DNA of 64,000 bases from Elizabethkingia sp. YR214 (GTDB lineage Bacteria; Bacteroidota; Bacteroidia; Flavobacteriales; Weeksellaceae): contig NZ_QBUH01000002.1 of the NCBI RefSeq assembly GCF_003058195.1, positions 496,001 to 560,000 on the forward strand, in the 5' to 3' direction. Positions 7,996 to 16,831 of the stretch are shown piece after piece. The notes under the pieces were generated by a model. The model was given only the letters and a program-made list of their open reading frames with translations, was not told the DNA's origin and made no database searches. Position 1 is the first letter of the stretch. Every line of letters begins with the position of its first letter. The translations under genes were made by a program, and so were the position numbers.

Positions 7996-9231
7996 TTACG
8001 GATCCAGAGGTTCTGCCGGATTAATTATAAACGCGTCCGCAGTAGGCTTATATTCCAACAGCAGATCATTAATGCGTTTGCCAATAATATAAGGAACAGT
8101 ACCCAGCTCTTTTATGCTGCGTTTGTCCATTGTTTTTTCAACGTAATCAATGTGGGTTTTACTACTGGATACTAAAGACCATTTATCTTTTGGAAAACCA
8201 TAATCCATGATCATACGTCCAGCATTCCTTACATTGGTTGTTGTATGTCTGGCAAAAGGGTCGATAATAATTGCAGATGCAGGAATTCCCAGAACATCGA
8301 CCATATAGCGTTTCATTTCCACAGCTTCTGTATATTGGGTTTTAAAAGGATGAACACGTCCTCCTGAAACTATAATAAATGGTGCTAATCCTTTCTGATA
8401 TGCCCTTAATGCCTGTCTGGATCTCAGCATTCCCATCGGACTTATTTTCTGTCCATAGACTTGCGGGCCTGCTCCCAAAATAAGTAGAGATGCATAAGGG
8501 TATTTAGAAAAATCAGTTTTCTTTACTTTGTCGTAAGCTTCCTTATTTTCGGTCTTAGTCAAGGGCTCTAACTGAGAGGCATCCCAACGTTCATTCACTT
8601 CCAGCAAACGGATAGCAGATAATAATGTCTGATCGAAAGCATTCTTTTCCGTATCAGCAGCTACATCAAACCGCACATTTCTTAATAGTTCAATATAGTT
8701 TTTATCTTTTACATTAAAAGAAATAGAATCTATATCAGGGTAATTAGGTTTCTTACCGGCACCGTAAATATCAATAACATTATTCATTGCTGTTAAGTCT
8801 TGTAGTAAAGCCTTTTGGAGATATTCTTTAGGGTTTATAGATTCAGGCTTTGAATATTTTTGGGATGGGTATAGCGTATTTTCTATAAAATTCTGAAAGC
8901 TTTTGTTTTTGACAAAAAGATCCTGAAATTTATTATTCAGAATAGTAATTTCGGATTCTTTCCATTTTAAAGCATCAATAAGACAATCCGTAGTAGGGCA
9001 GTCTTTCCCAGCTTCAAACCTCTTATTTCTATCATTTAGCATTGTTTGTACAACAGGATCTTTATGTAGTTCCTGAAGTAAAGGTGTATTATTCCGTAAG
9101 GAATAAATCAAATAATATTTTCTAAAAATTTCCCATTCTTGCGGGGATTGAGGTTGTTTTTCCTGAGCAGAAAATGTCTGCAAGGTAATGGCTATACTCA
9201 AAGCTGCAACAGTCCGGATTTTTGAAATCAT
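7996..9231 (-). CDS. Secreted DUF218 (YdcF/SanA/ElyC-like) domain protein
   Basis: This 411-aa protein begins with a signal peptide (MISKIRTVAALSIAITLQTF, cleavage after Ser-Ala near residue 22). The N-terminal half, about 230 residues, is helical with no motif I recognise. The C-terminal half is a DUF218 domain: YASLLILGAGPQVYG, APFIIVSGGRVHP, the ASAIIIDPFARHTTTNVRNA block and WSLVSSSKTH. Related proteins in enterobacteria (SanA, ElyC) affect envelope integrity, but no reaction is established. A second DUF218 protein is encoded at 19570-20157. An exact -7 element lies at 9251-9258. Confidence 0.82.
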   Translation of the reverse strand: MISKIRTVAALSIAITLQTFSAQEKQPQSPQEWEIFRKYYLIYSLRNNTPLLQELHKDPVVQTMLNDRNKRFEAGKDCPTTDCLIDALKWKESEITILNNKFQDLFVKNKSFQNFIENTLYPSQKYSKPESINPKEYLQKALLQDLTAMNNVIDIYGAGKKPNYPDIDSISFNVKDKNYIELLRNVRFDVAADTEKNAFDQTLLSAIRLLEVNERWDASQLEPLTKTENKEAYDKVKKTDFSKYPYASLLILGAGPQVYGQKISPMGMLRSRQALRAYQKGLAPFIIVSGGRVHPFKTQYTEAVEMKRYMVDVLGIPASAIIIDPFARHTTTNVRNAGRMIMDYGFPKDKWSLVSSSKTHIDYVEKTMDKRSIKELGTVPYIIGKRINDLLLEYKPTADAFIINPAEPLDP

Positions 9232-9250
9232 AAAAACTAGAATTTGTATC

Positions 9251-9258
9251 CAAAGATA
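9251..9258 (-). promoter_or_regulatory. -7 promoter element TATCTTTG of the secreted DUF218 gene
   Basis: The minus strand from 9258 to 9251 reads TATCTTTG, an exact consensus match, 19 nt before the ATG at 9231. Confidence 0.5.
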
Positions 9259-9374
9259 GTTATTTGATCAGGATTTTATAAATCAAAATATAGGTTTTGA
9301 AAAGATGTATTGTTAAATTAATATTGGAAATAACTCATCTCGATAGGGACACATTAATATATATTTTAACAGAC

Positions 9375-9400
9375 AAAAAACGCCTCACTAATGTGAGGCG
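9375..9400 (-). terminator. Intrinsic terminator of the beta-oxidation operon
   Basis: The stem CGCCTCAC (9381-9388) pairs with GTGAGGCG (9393-9400) around a 4-nt loop. On the minus strand it is followed by six T residues (A-run 9375-9380). It lies about 30 bp after the acyl-CoA dehydrogenase stop and ends the whole five-gene minus-strand operon. Confidence 0.85.
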
Positions 9401-9429
9401 CTAAAAAAACTATTTATGATTATTAAATC

Positions 9430-11205
9430 CTAGTATGATCCTTTATTAACGAAGTGTGCTGCAACTTCTTCAGTTAACTTCACTACATTTGGCTGGTTTG
9501 TATACTTTGTAAATCTTCTCAGACCTGAAAGCATCATACGCTGTTCATCACCTTCTGCGAAAGAAATAATACCTTCTTTAGCAGCAACGTTGATCTTTTC
9601 TACAGCTTTATATAGGTTTAGTCTCGCCATTGCAGCTTCTACGCTACCTTCAGCAAAATGTTTTTCAGCTCTTAAGATTGCTGATTCTGCCATATAAATC
9701 TGGTTCAGGATTTCAGAAGCATTTAGTAATAAATGTTGTTGCTTCTCGATCTCAGTCATATATTTCTGAAGCGCAGATCCTGAAACCATTAAGAATACCT
9801 TTTTAAGGTTATGGATAATTGCTTTTTCTTCAGACATATAAGCTGAATAGTCTGGCGTTTCGAATGAAGGAATGCCCATTAACTCTTTTCCTACAGCCAT
9901 TGCTGGAGAAAGCAAATCTAGTTCACCTTTCATTGCACGCTTAATAAGCATTCCTACAGAAAGAAGACGGTTGATTTCGTTAGTTCCTTCATAGATTCTG
10001 GAAATTCTGGAATCTCTCCATGCTGCTTCCATTGGTGTATCTTCAGAGAAGCCCATACCACCATAAACCTGAATACCTTCATCTGCAGTATGTTGAGCAA
10101 GATCGGATACATAAGTTTTAAGGATTGAGCATTCTACAGCAAATTCTTCTACACCTTTTAATTCTGCTTGTTGATGATCCAATCCGCCTGCTACTAATTC
10201 TTCAACTTTATCTTCGATATCTTTAGCTGCACGGTAAGTACCAGCTTCACTCACGAAAGTACCAGTAGCCATTTCAGCAATTTTCTTTCTGATTGCTCCA
10301 AAAGTAGAGATCGAAACACCGAACTGTTTTCTTTCGTTAGCATAGTTTACAGAATGATTCATTATACGTCTTTGAGCATCCAGACATGCAGCAGCAAGCT
10401 TAATACGTCCAACGTTCAATGCATTTAAGGCAATTTTGAATCCGTTATTTCTTTCTCCTAAAAGATTCTCTACAGGAACTTTCATATCATTGAAGAATAC
10501 CTGACGAGTAGAAGAGGCGCGAATACCTAATTTATGCTCTTCTTCACCAAAAGTTAAGCTATCTGGATTTTCTAATTCAGATTTGTTAATAACGAAACCT
10601 GTAATATTTTTGTCATCGTCTATTTTTGCAAATAGTGTGAAAGTTTCAGCAAATCCTGCATTAGAGATCCACATTTTCTGTCCGTTGATGATGTAATGCT
10701 TGCCATCTTCAGAAAGTTTTGCTTTAGTTTTCCCTGAATTAGCATCTGAACCAGCATCTGGTTCGGTAAGGCAGTAAGCACCAAAGTGATTACCAGTTGC
10801 CAAATCCGGAAGGTATTTTTGTTTTTGCGCTTCAGTTCCGTAAAGAACTACCGGCAATGTACCAATACCCGTGTGTGCACCATAAGCTGTAGCCAACGAA
10901 CCTGTAGCTCCTGAAAGGTAGTCACAAGCCATTACAGTTGTTACAAAGCCCATTCCGATACCTCCATAAGCTTCAGGAACAGCAATTCCTAAAAAGCCCA
11001 TCTCACCAATCTTACGCATTACTTCTTCAGTATATGCATAATCTTTTTTCTCGAAACGTTCTCTGTTCGGAACTACTTCACGATCGATAAATTCCTTAGC
11101 GGAATCACGCATCATCTTTTGATCCTCATTTAATTCTTCGATACTGAAAATGTCTTTTGCTTCAATATCTTTTATTAGGAATTCTCCTCCTTTAGTATTT
11201 GCCAT
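9430..11205 (-). CDS. Acyl-CoA dehydrogenase family protein
   Basis: This FAD enzyme catalyses the first step of beta-oxidation, acyl-CoA to trans-2-enoyl-CoA, and passes electrons to ETF. The 591-aa protein has the N-terminal helical domain and the signature AYCLTEPDAGSDANSGKT. It also carries the substrate/FAD-site region WISNAGFAETFTLFAKI, QVYGGMGFSEDTPMEAAWRD and SRIYEGTNEINRLL, whose Glu corresponds to the catalytic base of medium-chain dehydrogenases. A C-terminal extension of about 170 residues makes it longer than the roughly 380-aa classic enzymes, as in the long ACAD branch. It is the last gene of the fad-like operon. The electron acceptor etfBA is at 26.3-28.1 kb and shares the same putative operator. 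Confidence 0.95.
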   Translation of the reverse strand: MANTKGGEFLIKDIEAKDIFSIEELNEDQKMMRDSAKEFIDREVVPNRERFEKKDYAYTEEVMRKIGEMGFLGIAVPEAYGGIGMGFVTTVMACDYLSGATGSLATAYGAHTGIGTLPVVLYGTEAQKQKYLPDLATGNHFGAYCLTEPDAGSDANSGKTKAKLSEDGKHYIINGQKMWISNAGFAETFTLFAKIDDDKNITGFVINKSELENPDSLTFGEEEHKLGIRASSTRQVFFNDMKVPVENLLGERNNGFKIALNALNVGRIKLAAACLDAQRRIMNHSVNYANERKQFGVSISTFGAIRKKIAEMATGTFVSEAGTYRAAKDIEDKVEELVAGGLDHQQAELKGVEEFAVECSILKTYVSDLAQHTADEGIQVYGGMGFSEDTPMEAAWRDSRISRIYEGTNEINRLLSVGMLIKRAMKGELDLLSPAMAVGKELMGIPSFETPDYSAYMSEEKAIIHNLKKVFLMVSGSALQKYMTEIEKQQHLLLNASEILNQIYMAESAILRAEKHFAEGSVEAAMARLNLYKAVEKINVAAKEGIISFAEGDEQRMMLSGLRRFTKYTNQPNVVKLTEEVAAHFVNKGSY

Positions 11206-11256
11206 TTGTATTATTAATTTTAAATTATAGATTTTATATTTTAAGTGAGATTTTGT

Positions 11257-11613
11257 TTATAAATTTTCAGATGACGTTTTAATAATCTTAGTTAAAATAT
11301 TAATTATGCTTTCAATTTCCTTTAAGTAAAAATCTAAGTTAAACTGAACCAGATCTGAAGACTCATAAAGCCTTAACCAATATCTTGTTTCTCTAGCTTC
11401 TTTATTTGCAATAGAAAGTTTGGCAATAAAATCTTTTTTGCTCTGAGCCGCTATTGCTTCTTCTACATTAGCACCAATTGAAGTTCCACAGCGAAGGATT
11501 TGTTTTGCCAGAATAAATTCATTTTGAGATTTACAAACTTGATAAAACTTAATAATCTCTAATGCAAATTCAAATGTCTTATTCTGAATCAAATTATCTT
11601 CTTTGAAACTCAT
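11257..11613 (-). CDS. Four-helix-bundle protein of the 23S rRNA intervening-sequence (IVP) family
   Basis: This 118-aa, all-helical protein has the family hallmarks KTFEFALEIIKFYQ near the N terminus, QILRCGTSIGANVEEAIAAQS in the middle and SIANKEARETRYWLRLYESS after it. The family was named from ORFs inserted in 23S rRNA genes, but most members lie elsewhere and their function is unknown. Here it interrupts a beta-oxidation operon between thiolase and acyl-CoA dehydrogenase. It is bordered on both sides by AT-rich, near-palindromic DNA (about 11215-11250 and 11620-11650). It is presumably co-transcribed. It looks like an accessory insertion rather than a pathway enzyme. Confidence 0.88.
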   Translation of the reverse strand: MSFKEDNLIQNKTFEFALEIIKFYQVCKSQNEFILAKQILRCGTSIGANVEEAIAAQSKKDFIAKLSIANKEARETRYWLRLYESSDLVQFNLDFYLKEIESIINILTKIIKTSSENL

Positions 11614-11647
11614 TTCAACTAAAATTTAGAATTTAAAATCTAAAATT

Positions 11648-12826
11648 TTACAATAATTCAAAAACTGAGGCAGCTCCTTGTCCTGTACCTACACACATAG
11701 AAACTAGACCATATTTATTACCTCTTTTTCTCATTTCATCCAAAAGCTGTACCGTCAGTTTTGTTCCTGTACAACCTAGTGGATGTCCTAGTGCAATAGC
11801 ACCTCCGTTTACATTAAGAATATCAGGATTCAACCCTAATTCTTTCTTAATAGCAACAGATTGAGAAGCAAAAGCTTCATTAAGCTCAATTAAATCGATA
11901 TCATTAAGAGAAAGTCCAGCCTGTTTTAAAGCTTTAGGAATAGCATAAATAGGTCCTATTCCCATAATTCTAGGTGGCACACCTGCAGCTGCATAAGATG
12001 CTAATCTCGCGATTGGAGTAAGGTTGAATTCTTTCAGGAATTCTTCTGATACTACCAAAACAAAAGCGGCACCATCTGACATCTGTGAGGAGTTACCTGC
12101 AGTAACAGATCCTCCATTAGCAAAAACAGGTCTTAGTTTTGCGAGACCTTCGAGTGAGGTATCTTTTCTTGGCCCCTCATCCACAGAGAAATCAAATTTT
12201 TTAGTCTGAGTTTTTTGGTTTTCATCCAGGAAAGTATACTCTACAGGAATAGAAGCTATTTGGTTTGCAAATCTGCCTTCAGCAATTGCTTTTAAAGCTT
12301 TCTGGTGAGATTCGAATGCAAACTGATCTTGCTCTTCTCTGGAAACATTGTATTCTTTTGCAACAGCTTCGGCAGTATAACCCATTCCCCAATAGTAATC
12401 AGGATGGTCTTTTGCCATATGAGACTCCGGAACCGGCTTATATCCCCCCATAGGAATATAGCTCATAGATTCAGTACCTCCTGCAATAATACAATCTGCC
12501 ATACCAGTCTGGATTTTTGCAGATGCTAGTGCAATAGCTTCTGATCCTGATGCACAATATCTGTTTACAGTAACACCTGGTACTTTATCGGTATTAAGTC
12601 CCATAAGGGAAATAAGACGTGCTACGTTAAGTCCTTGCTCTGCTTCTGGCATTGCATTACCAACGATAAGGTCATCTATTCTGTCTTTATCTAGTTGTGG
12701 GAAATCACCCACTAATTTTTCAATAACTGTCGCAGCCATTACATCTGGTCTTGTAAAGCGAAGTGAACCTTTCGGAGCTTTACCAACCGCTGATCTGTAT
12801 CCTGCAACTATATATGCTTGTTTCAT
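11648..12826 (-). CDS. Acetyl-CoA C-acyltransferase (3-ketoacyl-CoA thiolase, FadA-like)
   Basis: This enzyme cleaves 3-ketoacyl-CoA with CoA to acetyl-CoA and a shortened acyl-CoA, the last step of beta-oxidation. The 392-aa protein has the nucleophilic Cys91 in NRYCASGSEA, the motif NGGAIALGHPLGCTG, and the C-terminal catalytic Cys in SMCVGTGQGAAS. The ATG at 12826 (MKQAYIVAGYRSAVG) is chosen; the frame extends upstream to 12847 but the extra residues do not fit the family. It is the third gene of the operon after the FadB-like protein. A second thiolase at 35958-37136 belongs to the biosynthetic/AtoB branch. Confidence 0.95.
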   Translation of the reverse strand: MKQAYIVAGYRSAVGKAPKGSLRFTRPDVMAATVIEKLVGDFPQLDKDRIDDLIVGNAMPEAEQGLNVARLISLMGLNTDKVPGVTVNRYCASGSEAIALASAKIQTGMADCIIAGGTESMSYIPMGGYKPVPESHMAKDHPDYYWGMGYTAEAVAKEYNVSREEQDQFAFESHQKALKAIAEGRFANQIASIPVEYTFLDENQKTQTKKFDFSVDEGPRKDTSLEGLAKLRPVFANGGSVTAGNSSQMSDGAAFVLVVSEEFLKEFNLTPIARLASYAAAGVPPRIMGIGPIYAIPKALKQAGLSLNDIDLIELNEAFASQSVAIKKELGLNPDILNVNGGAIALGHPLGCTGTKLTVQLLDEMRKRGNKYGLVSMCVGTGQGAASVFELL

Positions 12827-12862
12827 ATTTTTTGGTATTGTGTACAAATTAATTTCTAACTT

Positions 12863-15265
12863 CTAATTACGAAGAGGTTTTCCGTTTTGTAACATATACT
12901 GGATTCTTTCCAGAGTTTTTCTTTCACCACAAAGCGATAAGAAAGCTTCTCTTTCAAGGTTCAGTAAGTATTGTTCAGATACATCTGTAGCTTCGGAAAG
13001 ATTACCTCCTGCCATTACAAAACCTAGCTTATCAGCTATTTTTTTATCGTGCTCAGAAATATATCTTCCAGCCAACATCTGGTCAGTTCCTACATAGAAC
13101 ATACCCAAAGCATCCTGTCCCAGTACTTTTACTTTCTCTTTGATAGGTTGTGTGTATCCTTGTTCAGCTAATTGTAAAGCAACTTGTTTAGCTTCAGCAA
13201 TCTGACGGTTTTTATTTACAACAACGATATCTTTATGTTTCTGTAAAATACCCATATCATAAGCTTCGTATGCAGAAGTCGCAACTTTAGCCATGGCAAT
13301 ATTCATAAAGGCATCACGTAATCTGTTTGTTTTAACATCGTCCGCAATTACTTCTTTCATTGTTCTTACAGTAAATTCTTTAGAACCGCCACCTCCAGGG
13401 ATTACACCAACACCAAACTCAACAAGTCCGATATAAGTTTCTGCTGCTGCCACAACTCTGTCTGCATGCATGGTCATTTCGCAACCACCACCCAAAGTCA
13501 TACCATGAGGTGCCACAACAACAGGAATAGAGGAGTAACGTACTCTCATCATAGATTGTTGGAAATAGTTAATAGCCATATTCAGATCATCCCAATCCTG
13601 GTCTACAGCCATCATAAGGATCATAGCAAGGTTAGCTCCAACCGAGAAGTTAGCAGCCTGATTACCGATTACTAATCCATTGTAATCTTTTTCAGCTAAA
13701 TCAATTGCTCTGTTTAATCCGTCTAATACTTCACCTCCAAGAGAGTTCATTTTAGAACGAATCTCGAAGTTGATAATACCATCTCCCAGGTCCTCGATTG
13801 CAGAACCGGAATTACTCCAAAGAGTCTTGTTCTTTCTGATATTATCTAAGATAATGAAGGCATCTTGTCCAGGAATATTAGCATATTGGTTGGCTTTCTC
13901 ATTGAAGAAAGTCTTTTGTCCTTCTTCATTGATTTTATAGAAGCTTGTACCTTCAGCCATATTTTTCACCCAGTCAGATACTTCATATCCAGCTTCTTTA
14001 GCCAGCTCTATACCTTTCTGAACGCCTACTGCATCCCAGATTTCGAAAGGACCATTTTCCCATCCAAATCCTGCGCGTAGAGCATCATCAATTTTATAGA
14101 TTTCATCAGAAATTTCAGGAACCTTATTAGAAGCATAAGCAAATAGAGCTCCCAGCATTTGTCTGTAGAATTCTCCAGCCTTATCTTTTCCGCCAATTAG
14201 TACTTTGAAACGATCGATAGGACGGTCAATAGTTTTTGTTAATTCCAGAGTAGGGAAGCTCGCTTTTCCTTGTGGTTCGTATTGCAGAGTCTCAAGATTT
14301 AGTCCTAAGATTTCTGACTTACCATCAGCATTTTTTACTTTTTTAAAGAAACCAGCATCAGTTTTAGATCCCAATAGCTTGTTGTCAATCATGTATTGTA
14401 CAAAATCAGGTAGAACAAATTGATCTTTGAAAGTATCTGATTCTGCACCGCTACCATAGATTCCATTAGCTACGTGTACTAATGTATCCAGACCTACTAC
14501 ATCCGCAGTACGGAATGTTGCAGATTTTGGACGCCCGATAACCGGCCCTGTTAATTTATCAATTTCACCAACTGTTAAGCCAAGCTTTTTCACAGAATGG
14601 AACAAATTCATAATACCAAAAGTACCAATTCTGTTAGCAATAAATGCTGGAGTATCTTTTGCTAAAACTGTAGTTTTACCCAAGAATTTAGCACCATATT
14701 CCATATAGAAATTCACAATCTCAGGATCGGTTTCCGGAGTAGGAATAATCTCTAAAAGTGGTAAATATCTTACCGGGTTAAAGAAGTGTGTTCCTGCGAA
14801 GTATTTTTTAAAATCATCGCTTCTTCCTTCAATAAGGAAATGAATAGGAATACCAGAAGTATTAGAAGATACTAAGCTTCCTGGTTTTCTGTATTTTTCA
14901 ATCTTTTCGTATACAGACTTCTTGATGTCAAGGCGCTCTACAACAACCTCTATAATCCAGTCAGTATTTTTTATTTTCTCTAAATCATCATCAAAATTTC
15001 CTGCAGTAATTCTGCTTACAAACTTTGGAGAATAGAGTAGTGCAGGACTTGCTTTAGGAAGTTTTTGTAAACTTTCGGAAGCAATTCTGTTACGAACCGC
15101 TTTGTCTTCTAATGTAAGACCTTTAGCTGTTTCCGCATCAGTAAGCTGGTTAGGTACAATATCCAGAAGCAACACTTCTACACCAATGTTGGCGAAATGT
15201 GCAGCAATACCGGATCCCATAATCCCAGAACCAAGAACGGTAACATGTTTTATTCTTCTTTTCAT
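12863..15265 (-). CDS. 3-hydroxyacyl-CoA dehydrogenase / enoyl-CoA hydratase fusion (FadB-like)
   Basis: This 800-aa bifunctional beta-oxidation enzyme has its dehydrogenase domain first. The NAD site VLGSGIMGSGIAAHFANIG spans residues 10-28, followed by the HFFNPVRYLPLLEI motif and the 3HCDH C-terminal domains (to about residue 480). The crotonase (hydratase) domain follows at about 490-690, with oxyanion-hole segments such as AANFSVGANLAMI and GMTLGGGCEMTMHADRV and the catalytic region VEFGVGVIPGGGGSKEF. This order is the reverse of E. coli FadB but usual for long Bacteroidota proteins. The gene lies directly after the MarR regulator and before the thiolase. Confidence 0.94.
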   Translation of the reverse strand: MKRRIKHVTVLGSGIMGSGIAAHFANIGVEVLLLDIVPNQLTDAETAKGLTLEDKAVRNRIASESLQKLPKASPALLYSPKFVSRITAGNFDDDLEKIKNTDWIIEVVVERLDIKKSVYEKIEKYRKPGSLVSSNTSGIPIHFLIEGRSDDFKKYFAGTHFFNPVRYLPLLEIIPTPETDPEIVNFYMEYGAKFLGKTTVLAKDTPAFIANRIGTFGIMNLFHSVKKLGLTVGEIDKLTGPVIGRPKSATFRTADVVGLDTLVHVANGIYGSGAESDTFKDQFVLPDFVQYMIDNKLLGSKTDAGFFKKVKNADGKSEILGLNLETLQYEPQGKASFPTLELTKTIDRPIDRFKVLIGGKDKAGEFYRQMLGALFAYASNKVPEISDEIYKIDDALRAGFGWENGPFEIWDAVGVQKGIELAKEAGYEVSDWVKNMAEGTSFYKINEEGQKTFFNEKANQYANIPGQDAFIILDNIRKNKTLWSNSGSAIEDLGDGIINFEIRSKMNSLGGEVLDGLNRAIDLAEKDYNGLVIGNQAANFSVGANLAMILMMAVDQDWDDLNMAINYFQQSMMRVRYSSIPVVVAPHGMTLGGGCEMTMHADRVVAAAETYIGLVEFGVGVIPGGGGSKEFTVRTMKEVIADDVKTNRLRDAFMNIAMAKVATSAYEAYDMGILQKHKDIVVVNKNRQIAEAKQVALQLAEQGYTQPIKEKVKVLGQDALGMFYVGTDQMLAGRYISEHDKKIADKLGFVMAGGNLSEATDVSEQYLLNLEREAFLSLCGERKTLERIQYMLQNGKPLRN

Positions 15266-15279
15266 AAAGATTTGGAATT

Positions 15280-15729
15280 TTATTTCTTATTATTTAAATC
15301 GTTTGCTATATTCAAAATATCACGCATTACTTCCTTGAAAGTTTCCAATTTTTCAGGATTAATGGTTTCGATTACTCTTTTGTTGAAATTAACCACAACT
15401 TCTTTGGAAAGGTTTCTGGAATTAAGTCCTTTATCAGTAAGCTTTATTATAACCTCCCGCTTATCTGTAGTTGTTTTTTCTTTGTAGATATAACCGTTGT
15501 CTTCAAGAAGCTTTATGATTCTTGTAAGTGATGTTGGCTCGATGGCCATCTTTGGTCCAAGGTTAGTGCTCCTTGTTCCTTCTTTAGGATCGATCTTTAA
15601 AAGTGTTAAAGCCTGAACAGCTGTTGAATCATATTCCTGAGCACGCTCCGAATACATTTTGGAAACGGCCAGCCAGGTCTGCTTCAGAATAAGATCAATG
15701 TTATCAACTCTTCCTTTGTTATTATCCAT
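15280..15729 (-). CDS. MarR family transcriptional regulator, probable repressor of the beta-oxidation regulon
   Basis: This 149-aa protein has the MarR winged-helix fold: a dimerisation helix (LILKQTWLAVSKMYSERAQEY), then MAIEPTSLTRIIKLLEDNGYI as the recognition helix region and KTTTDKREVIIKLTDKG as the wing. The ATG at 15729 is chosen because a TTG at 15756 would lie inside the -7 element TAAATTTG. It is the first gene of the fad-like operon, 14 bp before the FadB-like gene. The palindromes TTATGCATGCATAA just upstream and TATGCATGCATA further up, with a third copy before etfB, make it the likely regulator of both units. The ligand, perhaps an acyl-CoA, is inferred. Confidence 0.88.
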   Translation of the reverse strand: MDNNKGRVDNIDLILKQTWLAVSKMYSERAQEYDSTAVQALTLLKIDPKEGTRSTNLGPKMAIEPTSLTRIIKLLEDNGYIYKEKTTTDKREVIIKLTDKGLNSRNLSKEVVVNFNKRVIETINPEKLETFKEVMRDILNIANDLNNKK

Positions 15730-15753
15730 ATCAATATTAAATTCTGGTCTTCT

Positions 15754-15761
15754 CAAATTTA
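15754..15761 (-). promoter_or_regulatory. -7 promoter element TAAATTTG of the MarR/beta-oxidation operon
   Basis: The minus strand from 15761 to 15754 reads TAAATTTG, an exact match. The predicted start of transcription (about 15748-15750) leaves a leader of about 20 nt before the ATG at 15729. The operator palindrome lies 7 bp upstream, in the -33/-7 spacer. Confidence 0.6.
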
Positions 15762-15768
15762 ATAATTA

Positions 15769-15782
15769 TTATGCATGCATAA
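15769..15782. promoter_or_regulatory. Operator box 1, TTATGCATGCATAA, upstream of the MarR/fad operon
   Basis: This is a perfect 14-bp palindrome between the expected -33 and -7 positions of the operon promoter. The core ATGCATGCAT occurs only three times in the window. All three are in intergenic DNA beside this operon or etfBA, so it is probably the MarR binding site. Confidence 0.7.
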
Positions 15783-15853
15783 CATCATAGGTAAGTTAAT
15801 TTTTGTTAAAATATTCGAAACCAACACTTTAAAAACTATGAAAAGCATAATAC

Positions 15854-15865
15854 TATGCATGCATA
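15854..15865. promoter_or_regulatory. Operator box 2, TATGCATGCATA
   Basis: This is a second copy of the palindrome, 85 bp (about eight helical turns) upstream of box 1. It lies between the MarR gene and the end of the ABC transporter operon. It could support cooperative or looped binding, or affect the end of the neighbouring transcript. Confidence 0.6.
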
Positions 15866-15898
15866 ATATTAATTTAGAGCTTTCGAACTATCAGATTA

Positions 15899-16831
15899 TT
15901 AAAGGTTTCTGATTAATTGAATAATTTCTTCAAAACTTTCAGCTTTTTTTTGAAATGTATCTGAAGAAATATCCCAAATACCATTCTGAAAGATAAAATT
16001 GAACTGAGAAAGGTCTTTTTTGAAGTTTTTTTGAAGCACAGAGAAGAGCATTTCTTTCTGTAACTGAGGTGCTTCAATATGAGGAGTTATAAATGCTTCA
16101 TTGAAATGAAAAAGGGCAGGAGCTGTCAGCTCCGGATGGGTGGACAGTATATCCTCCGCAACACCAGAATATAGTCCTCCTTCTTTAATATACCAGATCT
16201 TATCTGAAAATTCTTTTGCCAGTCTCCAATCGTGAGAGGAGAACAGAATTGTTTTATGATATTCTTTTGCCAGCATACGAAGTGTTGTAAGTACAATAGT
16301 TTTATTCTTCTCATCTAAGTGCGTTGTAGGCTCATCAAGAATAATAACTGAGGTATTTTGTACTAATGCGCGGCCAATAAAAGCTTTTTGAAGATTTCCG
16401 TCCGATAGCTGCTGAAGAGGCATATCTGTATATTCCTGCAATCCAATCTTATTAATAATATCGACAACTTCTTCTTCGTCCTTTTTATTAAGAGAAAAAT
16501 AATATGGGTAATGTATGTACTTTCCTAAACTTACCAGGTCTTTCACTGTAAATCCGTTTGGAATAGTTGCTTTAGAAAATACTACTGAAATCTTTTTAGC
16601 AATTTGGAGTGCAGACAATATGTTTATTGAATTTTCAGCCAGTAGGATATCGCCGTTTAGCAATTTGTTTTCACCAAGGATACTTTTAATAAGAGTTGTT
16701 TTGCCCTGTCCATTGTTTCCCATCAATAGACAAACTTCTCCCAGCTTTAGCTCCGCACAGATATCTTTTACCAAAACTTTCTGGTAGCCAATATCAAGAT
16801 GCTCTAATTTTAAAATAATTTCAGACTGCAC
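15899..16831 (-). CDS. ABC transporter ATP-binding protein, iron/siderophore (FecE) type
   Basis: This is the ATPase subunit of a FecCD-type importer for iron chelates, haem or cobalamin. The 310-aa protein has Walker A GNNGQGKTT (residues 38-46), the signature QLSDGNLQKAFIGRAL (D-G replacing the usual S-G-G), Walker B VIILDEPTT and the switch His in ILFSSHDWRL. The start is GTG at 16831, overlapping the permease stop by 11 bp; no better ATG exists nearby. About 60 C-terminal residues extend past the core domain. No substrate-binding protein is encoded next to it, so the substrate is not known. Confidence 0.88.
   Translation of the reverse strand: MQSEIILKLEHLDIGYQKVLVKDICAELKLGEVCLLMGNNGQGKTTLIKSILGENKLLNGDILLAENSINILSALQIAKKISVVFSKATIPNGFTVKDLVSLGKYIHYPYYFSLNKKDEEEVVDIINKIGLQEYTDMPLQQLSDGNLQKAFIGRALVQNTSVIILDEPTTHLDEKNKTIVLTTLRMLAKEYHKTILFSSHDWRLAKEFSDKIWYIKEGGLYSGVAEDILSTHPELTAPALFHFNEAFITPHIEAPQLQKEMLFSVLQKNFKKDLSQFNFIFQNGIWDISSDTFQKKAESFEEIIQLIRNL

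Noticed and set aside
12024-12529. Several open frames antisense to the thiolase gene.
   Set aside because: They are shadows of a conserved coding sequence, with no homology features of their own.
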